Assembly: GCA_002729885.1 (NCBI GenBank)
Contig: PBUB01000014.1
Span: 1 to 64,000 of the forward strand
DNA length: 64,000 nt
Direction: 5' to 3'
Source of the DNA: Spirochaetaceae bacterium
GTDB lineage: Bacteria; Spirochaetota; Leptospiria; Leptospirales; Leptonemataceae
Positions within the stretch are counted from its first letter, which is position 1. Every line of letters starts with the position of its first letter. This document shows positions 1 to 8,283 of this stretch, in pieces. The notes under the pieces are model-generated. The model did no database searches, was not told the origin of the DNA, and saw only the letters and a program-made list of their open reading frames with translations. A program made the translations under genes and the position numbers.

Positions 1-3
1 ATT

Positions 4-76
4 GGGGGCGTAGCTCAGTTGGGAGAGCGTTAGAATGGCATTCTAAAGGTCAGGGGTTCGATCCCCCTCGTCTCCA
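4..76 (+). tRNA. tRNA-Ala (GGC)
   Basis: A complete 73-nt cloverleaf can be folded by hand. The acceptor stem is GGGGGCG paired with CGTCTCC (4-10 with 69-75), the D-arm is GCTC/GAGC, the anticodon stem is TTAGA/TCTAA with loop ATGGCAT (anticodon GGC at 37-39), and the T-arm is AGGGG/CCCCT with TTCGATC loop. Discriminator is A76 and the CCA end is not fully encoded. The third acceptor pair is G.T, the G3-U70 wobble that is the known identity element for alanyl-tRNA synthetase, which supports alanine independently of the anticodon. The promoter lies outside the window. Confidence 0.95.
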
Positions 77-153
77 CATCCCACATACTGGACATTTCTC
101 GACTCCGATGGTTAATTGGCTTCAGAAGGCCTCATCGGGTCTGGAGAATAACC

Positions 154-714
154 ATGGCAGTTCGAAAAATTCTAAGAATCGGTCATCCCTTGCTGCGGCA
201 ACGCTCAGAAGAAGTACCGGTTACCGAAATCCGTTCCTCGGAAATCAAAAAGCTCATTCGTGATATGTACGACTCCATGGAGTCCGCCGACGGCATTGGC
301 CTGGCTGCTCCTCAGATAGGAGTTTTAAAGAGAGTGGTAGTGGTAGGATTCTATCGCACCGATCGCTACCCGGAGCTAAAGGATGGAATCGAACGCCGGA
401 TTCTGATCAATCCAGAGATCGAGGTGCTGGATTCCCCGGAAGTGGGATTCTGGGAAGGCTGCCTCTCTGTGCCAGACATGCGGGGCTATGTTGAGCGAAA
501 ACGCAAGATCCGGCTGAAATTCTACGACGAAAAAGAAGAATTCCATGATGAGATCATCGAAGGATTCGATGCAGTGGTGTATCAGCATGAATGTGATCAC
601 CTGGATGGAGTTCTGTACGTGGATCGATTGAAGGATCCCAACCTCTTTGGCTACAACGATGAACTGGACATGGCGGACCGCGGAGCCGGAAAAGCACCTG
701 CCCAGGTAGTTTAA
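154..714 (+). CDS. def: Peptide deformylase
   Basis: Removes the formyl group from the initiator methionine of nascent proteins in the cytoplasm; a metal-dependent hydrolase. All three family motifs are present: [10 protein letters not shown] (residues 47-56), EGCLSVP (101-107, metal ligand Cys103) and QHECDHLDG (144-152, metal ligands His145 and His149, catalytic Glu146). At 186 aa it has the usual bacterial length. The ATG at 154 is preceded by GGAG, which fits a ribosome site. It lies 77 bp after the tRNA gene, and no fmt gene follows, so the frequent def-fmt pairing is absent here. Function is very secure; regulation is not visible. Confidence 0.97.
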   Translation: MAVRKILRIGHPLLRQRSEEVPVTEIRSSEIKKLIRDMYDSMESADGIGLAAPQIGVLKRVVVVGFYRTDRYPELKDGIERRILINPEIEVLDSPEVGFWEGCLSVPDMRGYVERKRKIRLKFYDEKEEFHDEIIEGFDAVVYQHECDHLDGVLYVDRLKDPNLFGYNDELDMADRGAGKAPAQVV

Positions 715-801
715 TCGAATTTACCAGATATTCTCCTCACTCGACCCCGGAATGGCCCTGATCTCTGGATTTCTACGCGATTTGCAACCTGAATTGCCAG
801 C

Positions 802-830
802 TTGACAATAACCGGGGCCGTGCAATAAAT
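802..830 (+). promoter_or_regulatory. Sigma-70-like promoter, possibly leaderless
   Basis: A perfect TTGACA (802-807) is followed after 17 bp by ATAAAT (825-830), a poor -10. The next gene's ATG is at 836, only 5 bases after the -10, and no Shine-Dalgarno is visible between them. If this promoter is used the mRNA would start at or next to the ATG. The -35 is convincing, the -10 is not. Confidence 0.4.
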
Positions 831-835
831 CATAT

Positions 836-1177
836 ATGTATACTTACTCTCGAGTCCTGGCGCTTTTGCTTGCCGCCGGGTTTTTAGCTGTCTGCAGCGG
901 ATGTCTTGCTTTGAACGCAGAATCTGTGGGAAAGGACTGCACCTTCAAAGGCGTTCCATTAAAAGGAAAGGTAAAGGTGGTGGATAGCTTCCCTGATTTC
1001 AAGGTCAAGGTAGTAGACAGCTTTCCAGATCTAAAGGTAAAGACGGTAGATAGCTTTCCCGACGACTGCGGAGAATGGAAATTCGTAGATTCCTTCCCGG
1101 ATTTCAAAATCAAATTTGTGACTTCATTCCCGGATTTCAAGATCAAGATGGTGGATTCCTTTCCCGGATTGCCTTGA
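836..1177 (+). CDS. Small exported SFPD-repeat protein, probable 7(1) septoil-knot domain
   Basis: A 113-aa protein with a hydrophobic signal sequence (residues about 5-20) and a possible lipoprotein Cys near residue 23; the lipobox (CSGC) is imperfect. The mature part is almost wholly a repeat: six SFPD/SFPG units spaced about 10-13 residues apart, each of the form KVxxVDSFPD(F/L)K. A DDCGEW interruption sits between units 3 and 4, and a second Cys lies just before the repeats (KDCTFKG). This layout matches what I remember of the Septknot family, small secreted proteins that fold into a 7(1) knot; that match is recall, not a search. No biological role is known to me. It is monocistronic, with no ribosome site before the only usable ATG. 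Base-level repeats are diverged, so the repeat is kept by protein-level selection. Confidence 0.7.
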   Translation: MYTYSRVLALLLAAGFLAVCSGCLALNAESVGKDCTFKGVPLKGKVKVVDSFPDFKVKVVDSFPDLKVKTVDSFPDDCGEWKFVDSFPDFKIKFVTSFPDFKIKMVDSFPGLP

Positions 1178-1309
1178 AAAAGATTCCGGCCTGGCTTTCA
1201 GTCTAACTGGAAAAACTCAGCATTCCGGCGGCCGATAAGGCAGTGGGACGCAATGTACTTTTACAGGAGATACGGGAGGCTCAGCCTGGCTTCGCCTTTC
1301 GAAGCAGAA

Positions 1310-2401
1310 TCAGGCCAGGGCAACGCCGGTGCTCCAACGGAACACGTAAATGTCGCTGTTTTCGATATCCTCATCCTCTGAATCCGGTCGCACCAGGTTG
1401 ATGATCACCCAGAGCCCGGAATTCCGTTTCTCCATGTAGACATGACTGGGCCGACCGCCGTGCAGCTGAATTTCTACAACTGCATTCTGTCCGTCGCTTT
1501 CAATCATGCGGACATCGTAATGACAATCCCGACCGCCTTTTCCTTCTCGGATCTGGCTCCGGATCTTTCGCTCCAGCCCACGAGCCATATCATCTCTACG
1601 ACTCATTAGCATGCGATGAGCATCGCTGTTTTTAGCCAGACCTCTTCTTTCCAGAATGCGCTCCATACTGTTATCGATGACTGCGCCGGTATCCATAAAG
1701 CGCATGAATTCATTGTCATCGCCTGCGCAGGCTGCTTCCTGAATTCTGCGAGCTGTTTCCAGAGGTCCGTCCGGATCTTCACCCCAGGAGGGACCGGCAA
1801 CATCGTTTCCCAGTGAGTTGCGAGGATTACGAGAGCCTGGATCGGTAACATTACCGGTTCCGCCGCTACTGGCTGCCTGTACACCATCCGTAGCCGATCG
1901 ACCGGTTTCCAGGGAGACTACAGTCCATCGTCCGTTGCTTTTTTCTACTACTACATATCTGTCTTTGCGAGTAGGAAGCCTGCTAATTACCCTGGCGCGA
2001 TCTCCTTCCTGGCTTTGCAATACAGCCTCAGCCTTACAATTGATGGAGTAATCCTCCGTGGACATTGAGTTTTTAAGTTCGCTTTTAATCTGGGAGATGA
2101 GAAAGCGAATTCGTCTCTCTTTTTCCTGAGTGGATAAATGCGTTTGGTCCGCTACTTCTGCGGATGCGATATCGATGAAAGCCCGATCCAGATCCACAAC
2201 GTTGTCGAAGGCCTGAAAATCGCCAGCACACAATGCCTGATGCATGGCCTGCACAGCTTCCTCGGGTCCGCTGGCCCCTGTTTGCTCGGCCCTGGTTTCT
2301 GAGCTTGCGCTTCCGGTTTCCGAGATTGGCGCGCCCTGGAGCCCTGCTTGAAGCAGAAACGATACCAGCAGGGTTAAAAGGATGGTTCTGTTTACTCGCA
2401 T
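1310..2401 (-). CDS. Exported protein of unknown function with internal duplication
   Basis: I do not recognise the family. Starting at the ATG at 2401, which has GGGAGA 6-7 bases upstream, gives 363 aa with a clear signal peptide (MRVNRTILLTLLVSFLLQAG, cleavage near QGA). A longer start at 2449 would put 16 polar residues ahead of the signal peptide and is less likely. The mature protein holds two copies of one domain, roughly residues 50-185 and 215-345. Each begins with an A(L/A)CAGD helix, continues through a basic helical stretch, and ends in a strand pair reading YVVVEKSNGRWTVVSL in copy one and VYMEKRNSGLWVIINL in copy two. A Gly/Ser/Asn-rich linker separates the copies. The closing pattern resembles DUF4878/SnoaL-like lumenal domains, but I only suggest that fold. 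It is probably periplasmic. Confidence 0.75.
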   Translation of the reverse strand: MRVNRTILLTLLVSFLLQAGLQGAPISETGSASSETRAEQTGASGPEEAVQAMHQALCAGDFQAFDNVVDLDRAFIDIASAEVADQTHLSTQEKERRIRFLISQIKSELKNSMSTEDYSINCKAEAVLQSQEGDRARVISRLPTRKDRYVVVEKSNGRWTVVSLETGRSATDGVQAASSGGTGNVTDPGSRNPRNSLGNDVAGPSWGEDPDGPLETARRIQEAACAGDDNEFMRFMDTGAVIDNSMERILERRGLAKNSDAHRMLMSRRDDMARGLERKIRSQIREGKGGRDCHYDVRMIESDGQNAVVEIQLHGGRPSHVYMEKRNSGLWVIINLVRPDSEDEDIENSDIYVFRWSTGVALA

Positions 2402-2811
2402 ATTAGTCTCCCGGTGCCTGAATGCTGGTTCCTTCACAGGGTACGTCAATAAGAATCAGCGAAATGCTGGTTGCATTCCATCTTCCTGGCTCCTTTCAGA
2501 ATTGGACGAAATGCATTCCATGACGGTTCTGCGAAACTTGATACATATAGGTGACACTGTTTGAATGGTCTCCGGATAGCGAGGCCCAATCTGCTTCAAT
2601 CGATACCCTGTCTGACTGATGGGCAGATAAACCGAATCCTCCTGATTATGTCACATTATAAGGCGCCATTCTACGGCACCCTTGAATCAGACATTCGAAT
2701 GTGTCTGATTCTATTTTGGCGTCGCAGCGATACCGTTCTCATTGAGGCCGGGTCAAAAGAATTCTGGTCGTCTGGAGCAACATAGAACCATAAACTAATG
2801 CCAGACTCCTT
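2402..2811 (+). other. Divergent intergenic region, no gene seen
   Basis: About 410 bp separate two divergent genes. The short open frames here have no ribosome site, signal sequence or recognisable motif. Both flanking genes must be promoted from this region, but I see no convincing -35/-10 pair. A sequence GGTGACACTGTTTGA near 2548 is only a degraded match to the palindrome found before the sterol desaturase genes and is not called as an operator. Confidence 0.5.
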
Positions 2812-5070
2812 ATGATGCATGACCTTCGCATTCCCGTTAGATACTTTATATTCCTATTATCCATTATAGGTCCCTGGCTGGGACCTACTCTTCTGGCAGA
2901 AACCCTGGGGCCTTACAGGACTTCCCATGGGGTAGCTTATCTGCATCTGGAAAATGGTCCCGGGGAAAATGACTCCAGAAAAAACCCATCCAGGGAGGAG
3001 TCCGATGAGAAGGACTTCCTTCCTCAGCATGAGTTTCGCGCCATCCTGGAAATCCAGCTTGATGATGGGTGGCATACTTATTGGAAGAATCCGGGAGATT
3101 CGGGCACAGCGCTTCAACACAACTGGAAATTGCCGCCAGGCTGGACTTCGCCAGAAATCTACTGGCCCGCGCCGCACCGTATTGCGGGCGGGCCGCTCAT
3201 GACCTATGGATATGAGGGCACGGTACGTATTCCGTTTCTCATAGAACGGTCGGGACCGCCAGGCCAATTCAAACTGGATCTGGAATGGCTGGAATGCGCC
3301 GAGATCTGTATTCCGGCTCGTGTCCAGATTCAGGGGCCTATCGATGGCTCTCGGATACTTGACTCTGACGCGGCAGCGGATTCTGAAACGGCAGCAGATT
3401 CCGGGACGAGAAGCAATGTCTGGAAAGAGACTGTTTCGGCTCTGCCATTACCCCTGGAAGGTGAGATCCAGGGCCAAATGGATGCGGACCATTTGAAACT
3501 GCAATTTCCACCGGGTTCTCGGGCGCTTCTGGCCCTCGGAGCCGGCCAGGATGATGCCTACGTATTTCTGGAGGATCCTTCCATTGCTCAGCATGCGGAA
3601 ATTCAATCGGTATCGGGCAATGAAATCCTTATTCCTCTGCAGCCCGGCGTTCAGATTAAAGAGATAAAGGGAGTCATAACAGGAGGAGACCATAGCTATT
3701 CTTTTGTGGCCAGTGTAACCGGAGTGGATTCCCTTGCCGAATCCAGTTATAGTTCCATGCTTGAATTGATAGTTTACTCCGGATTTGCCTTTCTGGGCGG
3801 TTTGATTCTGAACCTTATGCCCTGCGTACTTCCCGTGCTTTCCCTCAAGGTTTTTCATTTGATGAACCTGTCTGGAGAAAGTCGGCGAAAGCTGTTTTTG
3901 TACACCGGCACTTACTCTCTGGGAGTGGTGCTTTCTTTTCTGGCTCTGTCTGGCATCTTAATCGCCTTGCGATCCGCCGGGGAGCAGCTGGGTTGGGGAT
4001 TTCATCTGCAATCCAGTGGATTTCTGGTGTTTATGATTCTATTTCTTTCTCTCTTCGCATTTAATCTGCTGGGAGTTTTTGAAATCGGACTTTCGCTAAC
4101 TTCTATCAGCGCTCCAGAGATAAAGACCGATCATGGACATCGAGCGCTGGGATCCGCCTTTCTGAGCGGTGTTCTTGCTACTGTTGTCGCGTCGCCCTGC
4201 ACGGCTCCTTTCATGGGCAGCGCCATAGGCTTCGCATTGTCGCAGAGCGCCGTTGTTACACTTGTTGTATTTTTCTTTCTGGGCCTTGGCCTGGCCTCTC
4301 CCTTCTTGCTGGCAGGTGTATTTCCATCAGTATTGAAAATCTTTCCCAGGCCGGGAGCATGGATGGTTCGCTTCAAGCAGCTGCTGGCCTTTCCATTACT
4401 GGCTACGGTGGGATGGCTACTATGGGTTCTGGGAAACCAGACCTCCATAAATGGAATGACCCTGGCTCTTTTCGCAGTGCTGCTTCTGGGACTGGCTGCC
4501 TATCTTTACGGTAGTTTCATGCAGCCATTTTCGCACAAAGTCTCCAGCTATGTAGCTTCTGCATTCGTAATTCTGTTTTTGCTCGTTGCCGGCGGTTCGG
4601 GAATCCTGTCCGCTGGAATGGAGCGAGAAAGCAAAGAAATCCCACCCATCAATACGAATGCGGACCTGCCAGATTACGTTCCAGGCCAATGGCTGGAATT
4701 CAGTCCCTCGCTGGTACAGCGCTTCAGGGATGCCAATGTTCCAGTATTCGTAGATTTTACCGCTGACTGGTGCTTGAGTTGCCAGGTAAACAAAAGAACG
4801 GTCCTGCATACGGAAGAGATCATTCAGTTATTTCGCCAGACCAATACGGCCACCATTCAGGCGGATTGGACCAACGAAGATCCTGTGATCTCAAGAGAGC
4901 TGGAGAAACTGGGTCGCAACGGGGTTCCTGTATACGCATTATATATTCCAGGGAAAGAAGATCCGGTGCTCTTGCCCGAAATACTGACTACAAATATAGT
5001 CCGGGAAGCGTTTTCCCCGCTTACGGAAAATGAGGCCAGAACCTCTGGTAGCTCCATTTCTGAGCAGTGA
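2812..5070 (+). CDS. dsbD: Thiol:disulfide interchange protein DsbD / ScsB type
   Basis: Carries electrons from cytoplasmic thioredoxin across the inner membrane to periplasmic redox proteins. Order of parts in 752 aa: signal peptide; N-terminal immunoglobulin-like domain (about 25-300) with the GWHTYWKNPGDSG and YGYEG(T)VRIPFLI patterns of the DsbD N-domain and an ECAEICIP Cys pair; about eight membrane segments (about 315-605) holding LMPCVLPVLSLK and ASPCTAPFMGSA, the two Cys of the beta domain; and a C-terminal thioredoxin domain with ADWCLSC. All redox cysteines expected of the family are visible. Residues 185-205 form an Ala/Asp/Ser-rich linker with short repeats. A redoxin gene follows 84 bp downstream and is a plausible partner. 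ATG at 2812 or 2815 are both possible starts. Confidence 0.93.
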   Translation: MMHDLRIPVRYFIFLLSIIGPWLGPTLLAETLGPYRTSHGVAYLHLENGPGENDSRKNPSREESDEKDFLPQHEFRAILEIQLDDGWHTYWKNPGDSGTALQHNWKLPPGWTSPEIYWPAPHRIAGGPLMTYGYEGTVRIPFLIERSGPPGQFKLDLEWLECAEICIPARVQIQGPIDGSRILDSDAAADSETAADSGTRSNVWKETVSALPLPLEGEIQGQMDADHLKLQFPPGSRALLALGAGQDDAYVFLEDPSIAQHAEIQSVSGNEILIPLQPGVQIKEIKGVITGGDHSYSFVASVTGVDSLAESSYSSMLELIVYSGFAFLGGLILNLMPCVLPVLSLKVFHLMNLSGESRRKLFLYTGTYSLGVVLSFLALSGILIALRSAGEQLGWGFHLQSSGFLVFMILFLSLFAFNLLGVFEIGLSLTSISAPEIKTDHGHRALGSAFLSGVLATVVASPCTAPFMGSAIGFALSQSAVVTLVVFFFLGLGLASPFLLAGVFPSVLKIFPRPGAWMVRFKQLLAFPLLATVGWLLWVLGNQTSINGMTLALFAVLLLGLAAYLYGSFMQPFSHKVSSYVASAFVILFLLVAGGSGILSAGMERESKEIPPINTNADLPDYVPGQWLEFSPSLVQRFRDANVPVFVDFTADWCLSCQVNKRTVLHTEEIIQLFRQTNTATIQADWTNEDPVISRELEKLGRNGVPVYALYIPGKEDPVLLPEILTTNIVREAFSPLTENEARTSGSSISEQ

Positions 5071-5154
5071 AGAAGGATTCAGAAGCATGCGGCCAAGCTT
5101 CGATCCGAGAACTAATGCGACAACATATATGAATCGGGAAGAAAAGGAGTAAAT

Positions 5155-5784
5155 ATGACATCCATTAATAGCGCCATCGCCATTCTCTTAACGCTTTCGC
5201 TTATCTATTGCGGCGAAGACTCCGATGAACCTACCCGCACCACTGCAGGGAACGCAGCGCCGGATTTTACCCTGGTGGATTCCAGAGGAACCGAGCACAA
5301 GCTATCGGACTATAAGGGGAAATTTGTAGTTCTGGAATGGATCAACTTCGATTGTCCCTATGTGCGAAAGCATTACGAATCGGGAAACATGCAATCGTTG
5401 CAGAAAGAGTTCACGCAAAAGGGAGTTGTATGGCTGGCCATTAACTCCAGCGCGGAAGGAAAGCAGGGGCATTTCTCCCGGGATGAGATCCAGCGCCGAA
5501 GCGAAGAGCATGGCGCCAATTTCACCGCTTATTTGCTGGATGAAAAAGGCACGGTCGGTCGAAGCTACGGAGCCAAAGCCACGCCCCATATGTATATAAT
5601 CAACCCGGAAGGAACATTGATCTATTCCGGGGCCATAGATGATAAACCCACTTCCAATCTAAAAGACATAGAGGGAGCCACGAACTATGTTCGCCAGGCC
5701 CTGAATGCAGCCATGAATGGAAAGCCAGTGGAAAAGAGCAGAACCAGAGCCTATGGTTGCGCGGTGAAGTATTCAGACGGCTAA
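5155..5784 (+). CDS. Exported redoxin (AhpC/TSA-like thioredoxin-fold protein)
   Basis: A 209-aa protein starting at an ATG with AGGAG 6 bases upstream. The N-terminus is a signal sequence ending LIYCGED, which in spirochaetes can serve as a lipobox, so it is probably a periplasm-facing lipoprotein. The fold is thioredoxin-like: the AP(D)FTLVDSRG entry strand, a lone cysteine in NFDCPYVRKHY at the peroxidatic position, a cis-Pro loop KATPHMYIINP, and a C-terminal GCAVKY motif typical of this redoxin subfamily and supplying a second Cys. There is no CXXC. It lies directly after dsbD, suggesting it is reduced by it; that link is inference. Exact substrate is unknown. Confidence 0.85.
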   Translation: MTSINSAIAILLTLSLIYCGEDSDEPTRTTAGNAAPDFTLVDSRGTEHKLSDYKGKFVVLEWINFDCPYVRKHYESGNMQSLQKEFTQKGVVWLAINSSAEGKQGHFSRDEIQRRSEEHGANFTAYLLDEKGTVGRSYGAKATPHMYIINPEGTLIYSGAIDDKPTSNLKDIEGATNYVRQALNAAMNGKPVEKSRTRAYGCAVKYSDG

Positions 5785-5931
5785 GAGATCGCTTCTCGCT
5801 CTTGCACTCGATCTCTGAATCTCTACCTGCTTCACTGTCTTGCTGCCCCCTGCGATTTCAGTGAATCTATAAACTTCAGCTACACTATTGAGTTACACCA
5901 ATATTTCATCTGAACCGCAAATGCATCTGAA

Positions 5932-6951
5932 TCAGGGCACTTCCTGGCCATTGCCTGCCGACCAGATGGCATACCAATCCTGCTTATCCAGGTGACGGGT
6001 TTTAGATTCCACAGCCCTGCGAATTCTTTCCGGCTTATTTGTACCCAGGATTATGGCCGGATTCGAAGGATGCATTAGCAGCCAGCTGTACAGAACTTGG
6101 TCCATTTCCATACCGTATCGCGCTGCTATTTCCTGGACTGCGTCGCGAACTCTTACCGAGGCTTCCGATGTATCGTTGAAGATTCTACCACCTGCTGTGG
6201 GTGACCAGGCCATAGGTCGAATCTGTTTCTGGATTAGATAATCCAGGGTTCCATCCAGGAAGGGTTCCTGATACAGGGGGTTCATTTCCACTTGATTCGT
6301 GGCCAGCTTTCGTTCCGTGCAAGAATTGAGCATCTTGAATTGCGACACAGTAAAATTGGATACTCCATAGTATTTGATCTTTCCCGACGTTCGCATATGA
6401 TCCAGGGCCGCACCCAGCTCTTCTGGATCCATCAGAGGTCCCGGTCGATGTATCAAAAGCAAATCAATTACATCTACGTTAAGATTCTTCAGTGATCTTT
6501 CCACGCTCTTGATGACATGATTTCCGCCATGATCATAGTGCTTGATTCGATTCTCCGGTCTGGCAGGATCCACCAGCATGATACCGCACTTGGTAACAAT
6601 CTCAATATGCTTGCGTAGATCGGGGGCCTCTTTCAACGCACGACCGAATGCTTCTTCGCATCCATAGCCACCGTAGATATCTGCATGATCAAAGGTGCTA
6701 ATGCCGGATTCCAGACAGGCATCGATCTTTTGACGAATCCGCGGCACATCGGCTCCTTCGGGATCGTCCAGTAGCCTCCAGCAACCGTAAATAAACGAAG
6801 AGACCTTCGGTGAGTCTTTGGATAGCGCCTTCTTTTTCATTAACTTCAATTCCTTTTGCTCCGGATGCCCTGGATCTGCACTTTGAGACTTCTCGGCCCG
6901 TTCCTTTTTCTTTTCCTTTTTATCTTTCTTATCCTTCTTAACTTTTCCCAT
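5932..6951 (-). CDS. Aldo/keto reductase (YdhF type) with Lys-rich N-terminal tail
   Basis: NADPH-dependent carbonyl reductase of the AKR superfamily, TIM-barrel fold. The catalytic tetrad is visible: Asp and Tyr in FDHADIYGGYG, Lys in IVTKCGI and His in LLIHRPG; GVSNFT and the cofactor-binding ILGTNKPERI follow. The barrel runs from about residue 50 to the end, which suits a YdhF-like enzyme of about 300 aa. The first 37 residues are almost all Lys, Glu, Asp and Ser, unusual for the family. An internal ATG at codon 38 (6840) has AGGAA about 9 bases upstream and would give a normal-length enzyme, so the tail may be untranslated or a real extension. The substrate cannot be told from sequence. 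Confidence 0.9.
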   Translation of the reverse strand: MGKVKKDKKDKKEKKKERAEKSQSADPGHPEQKELKLMKKKALSKDSPKVSSFIYGCWRLLDDPEGADVPRIRQKIDACLESGISTFDHADIYGGYGCEEAFGRALKEAPDLRKHIEIVTKCGIMLVDPARPENRIKHYDHGGNHVIKSVERSLKNLNVDVIDLLLIHRPGPLMDPEELGAALDHMRTSGKIKYYGVSNFTVSQFKMLNSCTERKLATNQVEMNPLYQEPFLDGTLDYLIQKQIRPMAWSPTAGGRIFNDTSEASVRVRDAVQEIAARYGMEMDQVLYSWLLMHPSNPAIILGTNKPERIRRAVESKTRHLDKQDWYAIWSAGNGQEVP

Positions 6952-6998
6952 GGTATTTTCCGTATTGAACTATGGACTGAAATCTAGAGTCATCTATT

Positions 6999-8150
6999 CT
7001 ATTTTCGCGGACCGGTAGTTAAAGGAGTCACCGGCTCCCGGGCGGGTTTTCGGCCCTGAACTTCCGGAAAGCTTACCAGCTTCAGTTCTGGCAGAATATA
7101 CCTGGAAATGTAATCGCATTCATCCAGGAGTGGATAACCGGACAGCACAAATGAACGCACTCCCATGTCTACATACCGTTGCATTTTTTCCAGTACCTGA
7201 CCAGGATCCCCGACAATGGCAGATCCGCAGCCAGACCGCCCGCGACCAATGCCGGACCACAGACAGGGCTCAATAAATCCATCTGCATCGGCCATATTTC
7301 TGAGTTCGTCCTGCCTCAGAACTCCAGCAGAACGAGAATCCTGAGCTCTGTGCTTGATTTCGTTGGCTCGATCGTCTTCCAGCCTGGAGACCAGCCTTCG
7401 CGCATATTCTCTGGCTTCCTTTTCGGTCTCTCGCACAATCATATGGACTCGATAGCCAAAATCGATGGTGCGACCGTATGTGGCTGCCTTTTCGGACATA
7501 CCTTTCATGGTTTCCTTGATTCGGTCCTCCGTTTCTGGCCACATTAAGAATACATCGCAGAATTCCGCACAGAGCTCCTGAGCAGGAGGGGAAATCCCTC
7601 CGAAATACAGAAGAGGCCCGCCGTTTTGCTGATATGGCTTCACTGGATCGGAGTTCAATTTCAAGTTATAGAATTCGCCCTGAAAATCGATTTCATCTCT
7701 GGTCCAGGCCTGCTTCAAGATCTGAATCACTTCGGAGGAGCGTCTGTATCGCTCCATACCGTCCATGACAGTGCCGGGTAGATCCGAGGAGATGATATTA
7801 ACTGTGAGTCTGCCCTTCAGGATATGGTCGAGGGTAGAAATGGAGCGGGCCAGCATGGGAGGATGCATTTCGCCCATGCGAATCGCTGTTAGCAGATTAA
7901 TCTGAGAAGTGCGGGGACCCACGCCGGCCGCAAATGTCATTACATCCTGTCCCACCTGATACGAAGAGGGCAATAGAATATTTTTGAATCCATTTTGATC
8001 CGCGCGAAGAACGATATCGGAACAATGATCAAAGCTGCTTCGCAGATCTCCGTCCGGTACTCCCAGGTATTCATAGTCTCCATTGCACAGGTCACTGAAA
8101 TAGGCCACTTCCAGGCCCGGATCCTCTGTTCTGATTCTAATATCGCTCAT
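6999..8150 (-). CDS. LLM-class flavin-dependent monooxygenase (luciferase family)
   Basis: A 383-aa bacterial-luciferase-like TIM barrel close to the alkanesulfonate monooxygenase (SsuD) branch. Visible family features are [18 protein letters not shown], the [18 protein letters not shown](I)STLDH stretch, [14 protein letters not shown] and the [15 protein letters not shown] segment with C-terminal [12 protein letters not shown]. Enzymes of this branch use reduced FMN from a separate reductase; no flavin reductase is adjacent. The ATG follows a purine-rich ribosome site (GAGGGGGAA). Immediately upstream sits an 11.6-copy heptanucleotide repeat, so expression may vary between cells. Real substrate (sulfonate, alkane or other) is not inferable. 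It ends 47 bp before the aldo/keto reductase start on the same strand, so co-transcription is likely. Confidence 0.88.
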   Translation of the reverse strand: MSDIRIRTEDPGLEVAYFSDLCNGDYEYLGVPDGDLRSSFDHCSDIVLRADQNGFKNILLPSSYQVGQDVMTFAAGVGPRTSQINLLTAIRMGEMHPPMLARSISTLDHILKGRLTVNIISSDLPGTVMDGMERYRRSSEVIQILKQAWTRDEIDFQGEFYNLKLNSDPVKPYQQNGGPLLYFGGISPPAQELCAEFCDVFLMWPETEDRIKETMKGMSEKAATYGRTIDFGYRVHMIVRETEKEAREYARRLVSRLEDDRANEIKHRAQDSRSAGVLRQDELRNMADADGFIEPCLWSGIGRGRSGCGSAIVGDPGQVLEKMQRYVDMGVRSFVLSGYPLLDECDYISRYILPELKLVSFPEVQGRKPAREPVTPLTTGPRK

Positions 8151-8166
8151 TTAATGAGTTCCCCCT

Positions 8167-8247
8167 CTCTTATCTCTTATCTCTTATCTCTTATCTCTTA
8201 TCTCTTATCTCTTATCTCTTATCTCTTATCTCTTATCTCTTATCTCT
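8167..8247. repeat. Heptanucleotide tandem repeat (CTCTTAT x 11.6)
   Basis: A perfect array of CTCTTAT (ATAAGAG on the minus strand), 81 bp, with no unit variation. It lies between the symporter stop and the ribosome site of the minus-strand monooxygenase gene, whose AGAGGGGG Shine-Dalgarno abuts the array. Perfect short-unit arrays this long mutate by slippage; here unit changes would alter promoter or 5'-UTR spacing, not a reading frame. Not a CRISPR: there are no spacers. Confidence 0.97.
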
Positions 8248-8283
8248 GCGACGGCCGAATATGGCAGCTAACCATTACTCGCA

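Noticed and set aside
844-1146. Minus-strand open frame with LKSGK repeats
   Set aside because: It is the reverse complement of the SFPD-repeat gene; its repeats simply mirror that gene and it lacks a ribosome site and plausible start.
2547-2561. Third copy of the TGACA-TGTCA operator near DsbD
   Set aside because: Sequence GGTGACACTGTTTGA has only a left half-site; the right arm differs at two of five positions.
8167-8247. CRISPR array
   Set aside because: Units are 7 bp, contiguous and identical, with no spacers and no cas genes.
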